This document shows, in pieces, positions 35,990 through 49,500 of a stretch of 64,000 nt of DNA. Numbering within the stretch: position 1 is the first letter of the stretch; each line of letters begins with the position of its first letter. Under the pieces are notes generated by a model that was not told the origin of the DNA, did no database searches, and was given only the letters and a program-made list of their open reading frames with translations. The position numbers were made by a program, and so were the translations under genes. Source of the DNA: Spisula solida (taxonomy: Eukaryota > Mollusca > Bivalvia > Venerida > Mactridae); assembly GCA_947247005.1 (NCBI GenBank), contig OX365954.1:2992001-3056000 (forward strand). Direction: 5' to 3'.

Positions 35990-36640
35990 GTATCTGTGCA
36001 CTTAAGTTATGATGTCATCAATATGCGTGTATCTGTCCACTTTAGTTATGATGTCATCAATATGCATGTATCTGTACACTTAAGTTATGATGTCATCAAT
36101 ATGCGTGTATCTGTCCACTTTAGTTATGATGTCATCAATATGCATGTATCTGTACACTTAAGTTATGATGTCATCAATATGCGTGTATATGTGCACTTTA
36201 GTTATGATGTCATTGATATGCTTGTATCTGTACACTTAAGTTATGATATCAACAATATGCCTGTATCTGTACACTTAAGTTATGATGTCAACAATATGCC
36301 TGTATCTGTACACTTAAGTTATGATGTCAAAAATATGCCTGTATCTGTACACTTAAGTTATGATGTCATCAATGTGTGTGTATCTGTACACTTAAGTTAT
36401 GATGTCAACAATATGCCTGTATATGTAAACTTAAGTTATGATGTCAACAATATGCCTGTATCTGTACACGTAAGTTATGATGTCAACAATATGCCTGTAT
36501 CTGTACACTTAAGTTATGATGTCAACAATATGCCTGTATATGTACACTTAGGTTATGATGTCATCAATGCGTGTGTATCTGTGCTCTTAATTTGTGATGT
36601 CATCAATATGTGTGTATATCCAGAGGATTATGAGGCCAAT
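35990..36640 (+). repeat. 39-bp minisatellite, ~16 units, in HDAC6 3' flank
   Basis: The unit contains ACTTAAGTTATGATGTCATC and a variable ATATGCSTGTATCTGT part. The 39-bp period keeps one frame open for 215 codons, an arithmetic consequence of the repeat rather than evidence of a gene. Confidence 0.95.
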
Positions 36641-36939
36641 TAGTGTTGATTTTATGATATCAAGTTTTTAATATTTACTACTTTTTATGGAATCATGTAG
36701 AAAGTACCTGAACTTAAAATCATCGTAATGGTTCCAGTTGTGTTTTCACTGGTCTGTATTAATTTTAGTCTGTTGTATCATCTCAGTAATTGTGTTTGTG
36801 CTGTTCGCCGGTGCAATATTTTTGTTGTTATTTGGTTTTTCAATAATTTGACAATCTTCTTAGCAGTATTCTTTGTTTCTGATATGTGTATGTGTAGTAG
36901 TGTGTATAGAATATGACTTCTAAATGTGGACCAACTTCG

Positions 36940-37010
36940 GGCAGTCGGCAAGTGCAGGGTCCCAGGTTCAAGCCCCGGTCCGGCTACACATTTTTCTCAC
37001 CCTGTTACAT
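36940..37010 (+). mobile_element. tRNA-like SINE fragment
   Basis: CAGGTTCAAGCCCCGGTCCG resembles a tRNA B box and acceptor end; too short to classify. Confidence 0.35.
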
Positions 37011-37083
37011 ACATGCATCACAGCAATATCTCTAACTATAAATTCCTTCTAAACATGTCTTAACAATAAGTTATCAGGAAATA

Positions 37084-37774
37084 CAGTCAGATCTCAATAC
37101 AACGACGCTGTTTGTTTCCAAGAAAAGTCGTAACGAATATGTCGATATACTGAAGGTGAGCTATTATGATCACTCTTAGTACGTCATCAGTCCGTGCGTG
37201 CGTCAACAATTCATTCAAAAGACATCTCTTCCTAAACCACATGACCAATTCCAACCAAATTTCACAGGAATGTTTCTTGGGTGGTCCTTTCTAAAAATAG
37301 CTAAAAGAATTATAAAATCTTTTAAAAAATCGTAAAAAATCAATCTGGCCAGATTTCAAAATAATTTGACAGAAATAGTGGTTGGGTGACCCTCTTACAA
37401 AATTGACATTTTTATCGTGATTCGTCAAAAGACATTGCCGCCAGTGGGTGGGGTCCTGTTTTCCCTACATACCATAGTAAAATCTTTTAAAATATTGTTC
37501 TCTAAAACTGGTATTTCATGTTAAATGGGTAACAATGTTCCTTGGGTTATCTTTTCTAAAAAGAGCTAAAAGAATTAAAATCCATGCAGAACTCTCAACC
37601 AATAAGAAATTTTTTTTTAAAAAAACATGAAAAATATGGTTCTACTGGATCAATGTGCACAGGTGAGCGACCTAGGGCCCTATGGGCCCTCTTGTAATAC
37701 TTGTGTCCCCTAATTTTATGTCAGTATAATGAATTTGTCAATATATCGGGTGTCGTTATATCGAGATCTGACTT
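37084..37774. mobile_element. Pogo-like TIR element, interrupted by a helentron-like insertion
   Basis: Left CAGTCAGATCTCAATACAAC, right inverted AAGTCAGATCTCGATATAAC; sub-terminal GTCGATATACTGA / GTCAGTATAATGA. The middle is occupied by the element at 37154-37695. Confidence 0.7.
37154..37695 (+). mobile_element. Helentron/HINE-like element, AGCTCACC family, nested copy
   Basis: Eroded 5' end AAGGTGAGC, TCAGTCCGTGCGTGCG tract, divergent core, and intact CAGGTGAGCGACC plus terminal hairpin GGGCCCTATGGGCCC and CTTGT. Confidence 0.75.
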
Positions 37775-38820
37775 TAGTTCTTTATTCAGGAAATACTGTC
37801 TAATGTAATGTGGCTCTTGCTAGGCTCTTTAAGTCTTAATATATTAGTCTGATACTGTTTGATCATTATTTAGAGGTAAACATATTAATAATATTTAAGT
37901 TATGGAATGAATTGCTATTTAATTAGTTTATGAACCTGATCATTATTTAAAGGTGAACATATTAATAATGTTTATATTTAAGTTATTGAATGAATTGTTA
38001 TTAAATCAGTTTATGAATCAATCATCTATATCTTGGAGCATTAATAGATCTACATATGAATTGTTGCCAATCCCAAAATGTGATACATGTACTGTGATCT
38101 TTCATTAATAAATTATAATACTGTATGAACATTTGATACAATTGATTTGTATTATTGCGACATTTTATCTCTTGAAACCAGGGTTTTAATACTTCACTAT
38201 ATACTAGAAATACACAAGTCAAGTTGAATAGTGGAATTCACAGTTGGTGGTTCACTAGACTGCCCATAGATTCTCAGGTTGGACAAGATTTGTTCCTCTA
38301 TGTTATAAGCAATGGTTGTGTCATCCACATGTGAATAAATTATTACAGTAATTGCAAGCTGAAGAGCAAGTTAAAACTGGTTGATAACAAATACCAAGAA
38401 AAATCCATAACAACCTGACTGATAATTTGTCCATGGTTATGTTGTAATCTGAACAAAGCAAGTTACAGGTTTGATTGGTCAAGTACAGACTAGTTTATGT
38501 AAATATATATTATTTTATAGTCGGGATATACTGGTATTATATAATACTACATATATGTACTCACATGTTAAATCCTGAAGTTTAGCACAATATTGTTATT
38601 GCAATATTTTGTGTGGTATGACTGGAAGGTTCTTCCTCTATGCTTTCGTTGTTATGATGAACTCAATGGTCTAAATGTGCTGATTTTGCTGATTAAGAAT
38701 AAATACTATTTAAAAGTGTAAAGGAGTTTATTTACTTTTATATAAAATTGTATAAGTATGTGTATTTTCAGAAAAGTGCAATTTTATTGACCTGACTTTG
38801 CGGTATCTGCACACTATAGA

Positions 38821-39000
38821 CAGGGGTCCTACTGAGACATTATGCCCAATCTTGAAAACAATGTGGAAATCTGTTCCAGGTGCCATTAGCACACACCTAA
38901 ACTAGGTTTCAAACATTGTTCTATTGTTAAATTCAGCTTATGGAACTTCAAATGACAATTACTTGGTTAAAACTTCGAAAAATTTTGTGGAACTTGTGGA
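38821..39000. mobile_element. hAT-like MITE, CAGGGG family (one clear end)
   Basis: Begins CAGGGGTCCTACTGAGACAT; the far end is not defined. Lies in the convergent intergenic region. Confidence 0.5.
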
Positions 39001-39672
39001 TATATGAGTACCCGGACACTCGCAACAGCCCTACTCTTCACATACATTTACTGGTACATATTCAGATATGCAACCTCCCTTCTATTAGTATCAAGGGTTT
39101 CCATTGCCCGATAAATACTCCTATGACATGGAACAGAAACTTGTCTGCGCCACATGTTTTAAAGTCTTGTAGAGACTGCACACATTTGGATGGATGTAAT
39201 GCTCTTCACATACATTCTTACAATTCTACTTCACAACCTCCCTAATATCAGTTAAAGTGCTGTAAGATAATGCTCAGGTTACTTTGATTTAAGCTGTCAT
39301 AGGTGTCAATTGCATATGCAGCAATCCAGCTTGTTTGATCTTGTGAGTCATACAGAGACACATCACCCTGACCTCTACTCTGACATTGAAAAACTTCATG
39401 CAGATAGCCAAGCATAGAGCTATAGAAGTAGGTAATGCATAGGTGAAAGTTTTCTGATGGCGTTCTGAATTTTAGACATGTCCCGAGGACGGGTCTCCTG
39501 ATGGCTTAAATCTTGCAATAAGCTTAGTTAATATGTGGAAGCTGAAGCTGGTAAGAAATATGATTTAAATCAGGCAGAAAAACAACTAATGACCTCACAA
39601 CTGTCCCAGTCAAATGCACACAGAGAACGGGGATGGAAAAATCATGGAGAAAAACAATGTCTTATTCTTTCG

Positions 39673-40548
39673 TTTATTTTATCATCAAGATACACTCATT
39701 AACAATTGTAGGAAGAATGAAACAATTTGGTTAAGACCAGTGATGAAATATGTACAAATATTACACTAACACAAGGCTAAAACTTCATATATATACATGT
39801 ATCTACATGTACCTAAATCATAAATACTACATACACATATATCACAGCTATAGTCTGTGTTAGAAGCACAGATACTACAAATACAAAACATGTCCTCGTA
39901 CCCAATGTCATAGTCATTCACAGACACTAGGGGTTATTAAAAGATTAACCAATATTCTGTCAGGAGCATGTGTAATTTTTCTCAACTGAATAAATTTTAA
40001 CATCAACTTGCATTCACAACAAACAAATTAAAACAACTGTGGCATGATCTTCCAGAAAAACTGAATGAATATGGAATGAAGAAACAGAGGTGAGGAAGTA
40101 AAACAAGTTAACCTGCCAATACTTATAAAGACAGAAACAGATTTTACTCGTTTCACTCCGTACCTAAACATGAACAGTTATATAATGCCTCAAAATACTG
40201 AATGGTTCCAAATAACACAGACTTTATCATTGCATACAGAAATGTCCTTTTTTAATATGACCTAAAGTACAGGGAATTTGACACGGCTCTCGACCTATTA
40301 GCAAAATTTAACAGCTGATATATTGTCTGTATTTATAACCCAGATGTATGTTTTCATAAGCAGGGAGTATCAAGGTGTAATACCAACACATATCTCAAGA
40401 ACCGATATTGCAGGATTTGCTCGTGTAAATTTATATATTCGACACAAGAACCTTGCAATATATTAATGCATAAAGTTCAGGATCAAGTCAAATTCTCTGT
40501 GCTATAAAAACTTTGAATTCTGCCCATCTTGTGCTTTCTGGTGGAGTT
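39673..40548 (-). other. CFAP20DC: CFAP20DC probable 3' UTR with poly(A) signal
   Basis: Downstream of the TAA at 40549-40551 on the minus strand. A minus-strand AATAAA lies at 39673-39678, about 870 nt after the stop. A MITE copy (40262-40505) falls inside this segment. Confidence 0.4.
40262..40505. mobile_element. TIR MITE (AGAATTTGA family), copy 2
   Basis: Inverted relative to 4340-4592: GGGAATTTGACACGGCTCTC at the left, GGATCAAGTCAAATTCTCTG at the right, with shared interior AACAGCTGATATATTG. Inside the CFAP20DC 3' UTR. Confidence 0.65.
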
Positions 40549-43500
40549 TTAACTCAGTTCATAGTATGTGCATGTTTTCGGGTCATAGTAACAATTTAAC
40601 TGTGAATCAAATAAAAGATCTAACTCTTCTTCATCGTCTGTATTCTTAGGTGATTCACCTGAAAATATAAATCATGAATATATGCATTTGTTTAATGTAG
40701 GGAGCGGTGGCCTAGAGGTAGGGTGTGTGCTTTGGGATTGTGAGGTCCCTGGTTCGATCCCAGTCTGCGCCAGTGCTTAATATATCTGAGCAAGAATAAC
40801 CCACAATGCTCAAATCAACAAAGGTATGAATTGGTACATGTGAGGGCGGTGAGTGTACATGTTCAATATTCCTGGGCACTGTACCTCGATGTTGGCTGCA
40901 TACCCTCCAGGACAGAAATAGTATCCCCAGGAAGACTCAAACGCAGGGTTCCTTAGATAGCCCAATGACCAAGTTAAGCTAAACTGTCAAAGGGTGGCTG
41001 AACAGCTTAACTGCTGAAAGCAGCCCTCTAAAATTAGTAACTTAACTTTTAACATTTAATTAATGCTTTCCAACAGGCATATATGATATTTGACTGGAAT
41101 TGTTGGCTATTCTTTCAATCAATCTGCAGAAAAGTTCATTCTTTCTATTGCACCAAATTGGTTCACCAATTAAGATATCCACAAAAATTATACATTATGA
41201 TTATAACCCCTGATACAAGCTGTGTAGATTACACATACCTGTAACACTGTATGGTTTCCTTGGTGACGGATTACTGAATGTGGAGACATCATCAAGAGAG
41301 TTTGAGACAGGAACACTATGTAATACTGGTGGACTACACACACCACTCCATTCTCTGTAAATATATCAACATCACATCACAGAATATATAAAAATCACAT
41401 AACAGAATGTATAAACATGACATAACAGAATGTATAAACATGACATCACAGAATGTATAAACATGACATCACAGAATGTATAAACATGACATAACAGAAT
41501 GTATAAACATCACATCACAGTATATATAAACATGACATCACAGAACATGACATCACAGAATATATAAACGTCACATAACAGAATGTATAAACATGACATC
41601 ACAGAATATATAAACATGACATCACAGAACATGACATCACAGAATATATAAACGTCTTGTAACAGAATATATAAACGTCTTGTAACAGAATATATAAACA
41701 TGACATCACAGAATGTATACACATGACATCACAGTATATATAAACATGACATCACAGTATATATAAACATGACATCACAGAATATATAAACATGACATCA
41801 CAGAATATATAAACATGACATCACATAATATATAAACATGACATCACAGAATATATAAACATCACAAAACAGAATATATAAACATGGCATCACAGAATAT
41901 ATAAACATGGCATCACAGAACATGACATCACAGAATAGATAAACATGGCATCACAGAACATGACATCACAGAATATATAAACATGACATCACAGAATATA
42001 TAAACATGACATCACATAATATATAAACATGACATCACAGAATATATAAACATGACATCACAGAATATATAAACATGACATCACAGAATATATAAACATG
42101 ACATCACATAATATATAAACATGGCATCACAGAATATAAAAACATGGCATCACAGAACATGACATCACAGAATAGATAAACATGGCATCACAGAACATGA
42201 CATCACAGAATATATAAACATTACATCACAGAATATATAAACATGACATCACATAATATATAAACATGACATCACAGAATATATAAACATCACAAAACAG
42301 AATATATAAACATGGCATCACAGAATATATAAACATGGCATCACAGAACATGACATCACAGAATATATAAACATGGCATCACAGAACATGACATCACAAA
42401 ACATATAAACATCACATCACAGAATATATATACATGGTACTAGTAAGTCAAACTGTTAACCATGAGTAGTATGCAATAGAATACGTATGGTTATATAACG
42501 TACTTGTAGACAAGTTACCGTATGTCAATAGCCAGTGCTTTAATTTGCCCATCAGCCAATTTGTACATGTATATAAATTATTTAGTATAATATTTTACTG
42601 TCAAAATGAGCCAGACTTTCTATCATGCAAATTATTTCAAGGAAAGACAATTTAGTATAAAAAATAACTGGCTACTGATACTGCTACTTTTACCAACATC
42701 TGCGAACAGTGATGACATTTACTTTGTATGGTGTACCAATAACTACTCAATGTAACAATTTATCTGATCTAAATTTCATTACTGGTAATTCCTTTAACAA
42801 TAAGCTTCTACAATGAGACAATACGTACCTAGGATCTGTAAACGTATCTGAACTAAGTCGTATTTGCATCTCAGGGTGGTAATTATGTGATTTATGTGGC
42901 TGGAATAAAAGTAATAGTTAATTCACAATGTACTTATTCAACGTGTATACACAGAATCAAACCTACTCTTTTTAGTAATCAAGTTCAACAAACTGGAAGC
43001 CATTAAGGTTTACAGGCACTATGCACAACCTGACATATGCACAACTAAACCTGCTTCCGTGTGTAAATTAATTTTGTTCAAAGGTCAAATGGTATTAAAA
43101 TCATCTTTAGTATTGTATAATGCTATTTTGTACATGATTGTGTTATAAAATAATCATGTATTTTATGATCAACTAGAAACACAGCCCGAAAATGAACTGG
43201 TCGGAAAATGTATCAATTCCATTGTACATTTATGTGATACTTACAGGAGCTTTCCATGTACTAAAACTAGTGTCATCATCATCACTAATCATCGTCGGCG
43301 AATCATTGCTGGCACCCAACATGGGCCGGGAACCATTCATCATATTATTGGTTTCAATGACACCCCTAGTTGGTGATTGGGAACCAGCAGTTCCTAAATG
43401 CTCAGTTTTAGATACAGGGGCTGTGCCATTTTCAGCAGGTTTGTTGACTTCCATGAAGTTTTCAGGCTCAAACTCAGCACTCCTGGCTCCCTGGATAGCC

Positions 43501-46500
43501 GCTAACATTTCCATCTCATCAGAAGCAGTTAGATCTTGGTAAGCATACTTTGAGAAATCGTACCCTTTCTGAAAATATTTAGATTTCCATATCAAATATT
43601 TATTTTCATTTGGAAGAAATCAGTTCTAAAATATTACATAATACTGATACAAGTTTTGAGTTATCATTTGTCACAATTACAATATTACTTTTGATATGGG
43701 ACAATGTAATACTACTTGAAAACTATCTAGGCTGTAGAACTGAATGTAATGCTTCCAGAGACTCTCAAGTGACCATTTGTAACAACGTAACAAGTTTAAC
43801 TTTAAATCAATTTGATTATGGGAAGTGGTATTCGTTACACCTGTTTTGAATGCATGCATGCAAAATATAAGCTTAACCATTAACAGTATAACAATGCTAC
43901 TGTAACGCAACATAGGTAATATATACAAGGACTTACATTTTCAGCTTTAGTATGTGAGAATCTGGCATCTGTAAGGGGAATCTCTTTTAACATGGTCCTA
44001 CTCATCCGAGAGACGAAACTACGATCTGTGATACCTCCTGTATATGTGGGACTACCTGATAAACCCTCATCATTATCACCATTAGGTATACCACTCAACT
44101 TGGGAACAGGAATGCCATTCTCCATTCTAGCACTGGCAAGTTTATTATCACTAGAAAATACACCCGAAGACGGTGGAAGACAGTTTTTCACACCTTGACT
44201 TGAGTTAGTTCTGGAATGTGTTCGAGTAACACCACTGGATTTCATATTATTGTTAGCTCTGCTACCACTATTTGGCCTGCTGCCTGAGCCAGGCCGAGTA
44301 CCACTGTTAGGTCGAGTTCCACTGTTAGGTCGAGTACCACTGTTAGGTCGGGTCCCACTATTTGGTCTAGTACCACTATTAGGCCTACTTCCACTACTGG
44401 GTCTAGAACCTTGTCGGTTAGGGTTCCAATGTTTATCATCCCCACTATCAGAAGAAGAATCATCATTAATAAAATCTTCCTCCGGGCGTGGTCCTCTTGA
44501 CTTGGATCCTTCCTTTTTCTTATGTCTGCTGCTGGTCGAATGAGTGGCCTACAAAAATTGCATAGATGGGAAAATTATCACAGCTATTGAAGTACTGTAT
44601 ATAAGTGGATATTTTTGCAGGTCTCAAAATTAACAAATTTTTGACAAATAGCATGTGGAAATATCAGTGTTTCTTTCTTTCTTTGTAGGGCGAAATATAT
44701 TAGTAAGTCATGTGATTACTCCAAAAGTTGTAATCAATTATTACAATTACAAGTAACGATTACCCCATGTCTGATGGCGGATGACCTGTTTGACAGATCA
44801 CCCCACATCCAACATATGCAAAGCAATATAACCCATTTCTTCAACGTAGGCACAAAAAGGTCATAAGTAATTTCAAAACTAACCACACAATATTTATAAC
44901 AAGTCATTAAGAATTGCCAGCAATACAGAAGTCCACTACCAGTTTGAAGCCATTTTCAATGTTTCTGTTGCCATAGCAACCACAATTTTTGTCAGAATCA
45001 AAATATCATAATCCCCTTATTTTCATAAACCTAGCTTGGAAACTGTTTCAGTAATTTCAGGATACAGATTTTTTACGGACAGACGTTCTAACGAAACAGT
45101 ATTTATGTGGCTACAATAGGGAATGAAGAAACGTAAAAAGAAAATTCTACTATTGTTTTAACTATTTTCAACTGGTTTGTCCATAAAAAGTAGCCATGTA
45201 AGTACCCGTTTGTGGGCGCGGACTGTCTGACATATACATTTTAAACACCTAAAGACGGTATCAGATAATATGTGTAGATTTTCAAGGATCAATACGCCGC
45301 TAAAAGGGCAAAAACTTGTAGACACTTCGAGTAACTGAGGTAGACTATACCTTGTTTACAGCAGATTCGGTTAAATACTGAGATGGTGATGCATTCTTCT
45401 GTCGAGGTGCAGGTTTAGGTTTGGATATAAACAAGTAAGTACCATCATGATCCTCCCTGTAATATATAAAGTGTTTATCAAATTATTGTAGTGTCAACCT
45501 TACTTGAAAGAACTTGCCATACTGGCTTTAGCTTACTGTTTAAGCACATTCACATTACAAATTCTACCTTTTAATGGCAGGCATCAGGCTGTTACACACA
45601 CTGTACCAACTATTTAAAGTAAAATTACAAGCATTTTTTTCCATGGAATAAAAACCAAATGAACCAATCTGTATATTAATGTTAATTCAACTTAATTGAT
45701 TTTAAATTTAGTAAATTTATGACACCATGTGAGTGAAAAGAAAATTAATGTAATCATTTTTAATCCAAGTCCCCGAGTTAAAATGTTTGTGAATATTTGA
45801 AAGAGACTGATATTGATCTTTAATTTATACATCATACCCAGAACCAGGCCCCGATCTCCCGAAGCATCTCAACGTGAGCTAATCTCATCTCAAATATTGT
45901 CAGGTGTCTTTGAGGTAATTTCCATGAGAGGGTGAGCTCGAAATTTGACATCACAACACAGAAACATCATTCTCATTTCAAGAGCTCAAAAATCAGATCT
46001 ATCAAAAATTATGACTCTGATTTGAGCAAAATCTCAATTTGAGTTGAGATTTTTACTTGAGATGCTTCGGGAGATCTGAGCCAGAACTCACCTATCACTC
46101 CCATCCTCCTGATCATCTTCAATTTCTTCATCCGAACTGTCTGGATTACTCAACCTCATATTGTTGCGCAATATTTCTATTACATCAGCAACTGACTCCT
46201 CCCCTTCTGCTCCATCAGGCTGGTAATTGGACGGTCTGTATTCTATATATAGATCATATATATACAGAAAACAGTTTTAGAACAATACTTTTCCACATCA
46301 TATATATTCAATACCCTCTCTTGGCAAATCTCCACTTAGAGCTCATGTGGGCACTTCAATACCCTCTCTTGTCAAATTACCACACTAAGAGCTCATTTGG
46401 GCAATAAACAAGGAAAAGGTTTTCGAAATACATATTTGAGAAAAAAATCAAACTATTTAAGTAAACACTCAAAATTTGGGTGTAAGTACAGACTTAAGGC

Positions 46501-49500
46501 TTAAGTTAAAAACAACATAACTTAAAATGATCAAGCTACTAAAATAGTGTCATTTCAAAAGGTCAGAACTAAGTAAACCAATTAGTTTACCTTTTCTCTG
46601 AGGTGGTTTATGTTTTCTATGTGTATCTACAGGTGGCCGTCTGACATGTTCAGCAGATGTTTGTCTAGGACCAGATTCTGTACTACTACTGCTAGTATTG
46701 AGTTCACCCTCTGACACGACACGGCCTCGTCTTGATTCATTATATGGACTATGCTGATTAGAGGAGACTGATGATGCACTCGTTCCAACACCTTCATCTG
46801 TAATTATGTTGATTATTTACATATACAGTCAACTCTCGTTATCTCGAAGTTCACGGGACCGTTGAAATAACTTCGACATAACGAAAATTCGAGATAGGAT
46901 TTTCTGCATCAAAGTTGCAAGTTTACTAATTTCTGTCATTTTACGGGTCGCCGCCATATTGCTATGTCGACATAGTCGTGAGAAATGCTTAATTTGATAT
47001 TTACGTACATGTTTTACTATTTAATCATTTTTTACAAATAATTGTTTGAGATGACATGTAAATTGATGTTTGGACGCATCTCGAATCTTCAGGACAAAAG
47101 ATCATATTTGTGCACATTGTCGCAAACAAATAAATGTTCAACAATGGTAGGCGCGAAAATTACAGGTAAATCGAAGATTTGATACTGGTGAGGCGTGAAA
47201 AATAATTGCCGCTAGTCGGATACAATCCGAATTCGACCCGACTTCGAGTTGAACAATACAATTAACCAGCAAATTAGTTAATCGGGATCAAATACATAAT
47301 TCGAGATAACGCAAAATTCGAGCCGAATTCGAGCCTTAACTTCGAGATAGGTCTCGAGATTTCATATAGACAAAGAAGGAGAAAAATCGGGACTTGAAAA
47401 AAACTTTGACATAACGGAAGATTCGATATAAGCGAGTTCAAGATAACGAGAGTTGACTGTAAATGTGTCAAAATTCTACAGAAACCAAAGATTCAGAGAA
47501 GGCCTCTGCAGAAAACTCAAGTGCAGCCAAAATGTCATGAGCACAGTCACCTTTATGATGATAATGATCAATAATGATAATATTATGTAAAATGTTTCAT
47601 GTCATTAGCATAAATAATTTGATGATAAATGTGACAAAATATTACAGACTGCAAAATTGGGAAATCTATTTAATACACATGTACATACAATAGCTGTTTT
47701 TCTGTTCTGTGAAAACAGTACATCAGCTCATCACAGAGTGAAATAAGGTTTAATTTTGATCTTAGTCTTACATCGAAAACACAGATATCCTCTACTTACC
47801 GTAAGTAAATCAAAGCACATAATATCACTCTGGCTTTAATAAGCTAACAAATGACATTTCCTGGTATAAATAATGTTCAACAACCCGTGAACTACAGCTA
47901 GGTTATAGACTATAAACAATACATCAGAGAGTTCAACTTGCACCCACCTTTCTGTGATCCAGCACTGGACATTCTGTCCTTACCCGCACTATTATTTTTA
48001 AATCTTGCTGGACGACGTCGTACTCTCTCATGTGAAGGTTCTCTAGGTGGGTGTGGCTGTACCATGCCGCCTTCACCATGTAAACTCTCTGTAAATTTCA
48101 GATGTAAAACATAAACTGTAGAAGTGGATATTTCCACATGTCAAAAAGTTAGTGAATTTTTAATTTCAGACATTTGAAATACTAGCAATCTTTTTTTTAG
48201 TTTTAAGTAGAGATCTTTGTAGGCCCAAATTTACACTAGCGGGAATGTAAGCAAATTTTGCAAATTCATGAAATTTCGCACAAAAAATAAAGCATTCATC
48301 AAGAATGTGCTGAATTCCAAATTTTTTATTACAGTAATTTTCCAGAAACTCATTTCCTAAAATATTTATTACTATAATATCTATATAAGTTAGTGGACTA
48401 TAAAATCAGGGGTTCTACTGAGGAATACTACTCAATCCTGAAAACAAGTTGCAAGTCTGTTTGGGGTGCCAACAGCACACATCTCTACACCTTAACTAGG
48501 TTTCAAACACTGTTTTAACTTTTATTGTTAAAATTCAGGTTATGGAACTTCAAATGATCATAACTTTGTCAATTATTTTTCTTCAAATAACTTCCATTTT
48601 ATGCAGAAAAGATAATTCTTTCAAATGCAGCAATCCAGATTATTCAGAATTGTAGGACCCTTAAATACAGGTTTGATAAAATCTCCTATCTTACTTACTT
48701 GCACCTGGTTCTTTATCTACAGCAGTAGAAGGATCTGAATATTGCCTCTGATGTCCTTTACGCACCATAGCTGGTTTATCTGGTGGATTAGGTACAAGCT
48801 GGTGTCCCTCTCTTATAGACACACCTCCAGCTTCTTTAACTCCTCCCCCAGGGTCACGCCCAGTATATAAACTGTCTCTGCTCACTGACATATCTTGATA
48901 TCCGGAACTCGTCACACCATCTACACACAGAAAATGTCAATTTTGAAAACAGTTCAAACTCTTTCTGCTGATCAAAATTCCAAAATAAACAAGATATGTT
49001 TGTAAAACATGTATGCCCCCATAGCACCCGAATAGTGACCTTGATCTTCGACCTACTGACCCCAAATCAATATCTACTGGTGATAACCAAAGTTCATGTT
49101 AAGTTTGAGGATCCTAGGGTCAAGTGCTCTTGTGTTATTAAATTGAAACGACGACTGACATGTGCCAAGCAACTTCATTAAAGATGGGGAGGGGGGCATC
49201 ATAATAAAAGTTTATATGAGTTTATATGAATTGAACTAATAAAAGAACCTCTATATCTTACCTTCAGCTCGGGAATTACTCCTAATGCTCCTATTTGTAA
49301 GATTTCCTCCATTCTAAAACATATATATATATATACATTTCATAATGAGCATAAATCTAAAGTTCACTTAACTACATATTATCTGAATAGGTTGAATATA
49401 TCACCAGTATTTAAAATTGTAAGGAGGACTTATCATATGAACTATTCTTTAGGAAATCACAACAACAAATCACTCATGGTCAGTCTTAAACTTGAAATGC

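Larger units (their letters stand above)
35765..38750 (+). other. HDAC6: HDAC6 3' flank / probable 3' UTR
   Basis: Non-coding sequence after the HDAC6 stop. Candidate poly(A) signals AATAAA occur at 38107-38112, 38334-38339 and 38698-38703; which is used cannot be told from sequence. The stretch includes a 49-bp triplicate, a 39-bp minisatellite and a nested transposon pair, listed separately. Confidence 0.4.

Noticed and set aside
35996..36643. 215-codon open frame of 13-residue repeats
   Set aside because: Falls wholly in a 39-bp minisatellite after the HDAC6 stop; openness follows from the period being divisible by three.
40703..40780. Functional tRNA gene
   Set aside because: A and B boxes are present, but it runs on into a SINE body and no clean cloverleaf was evident.
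43192..44543. Plus-strand open frames of 68-116 codons
   Set aside because: Antisense shadows of CFAP20DC exons 43245-43568 and 43937-44548.
46057..46407. 116-codon plus-strand frame
   Set aside because: Crosses a MITE end, a CFAP20DC exon in antisense and a direct duplication; no coherent protein.
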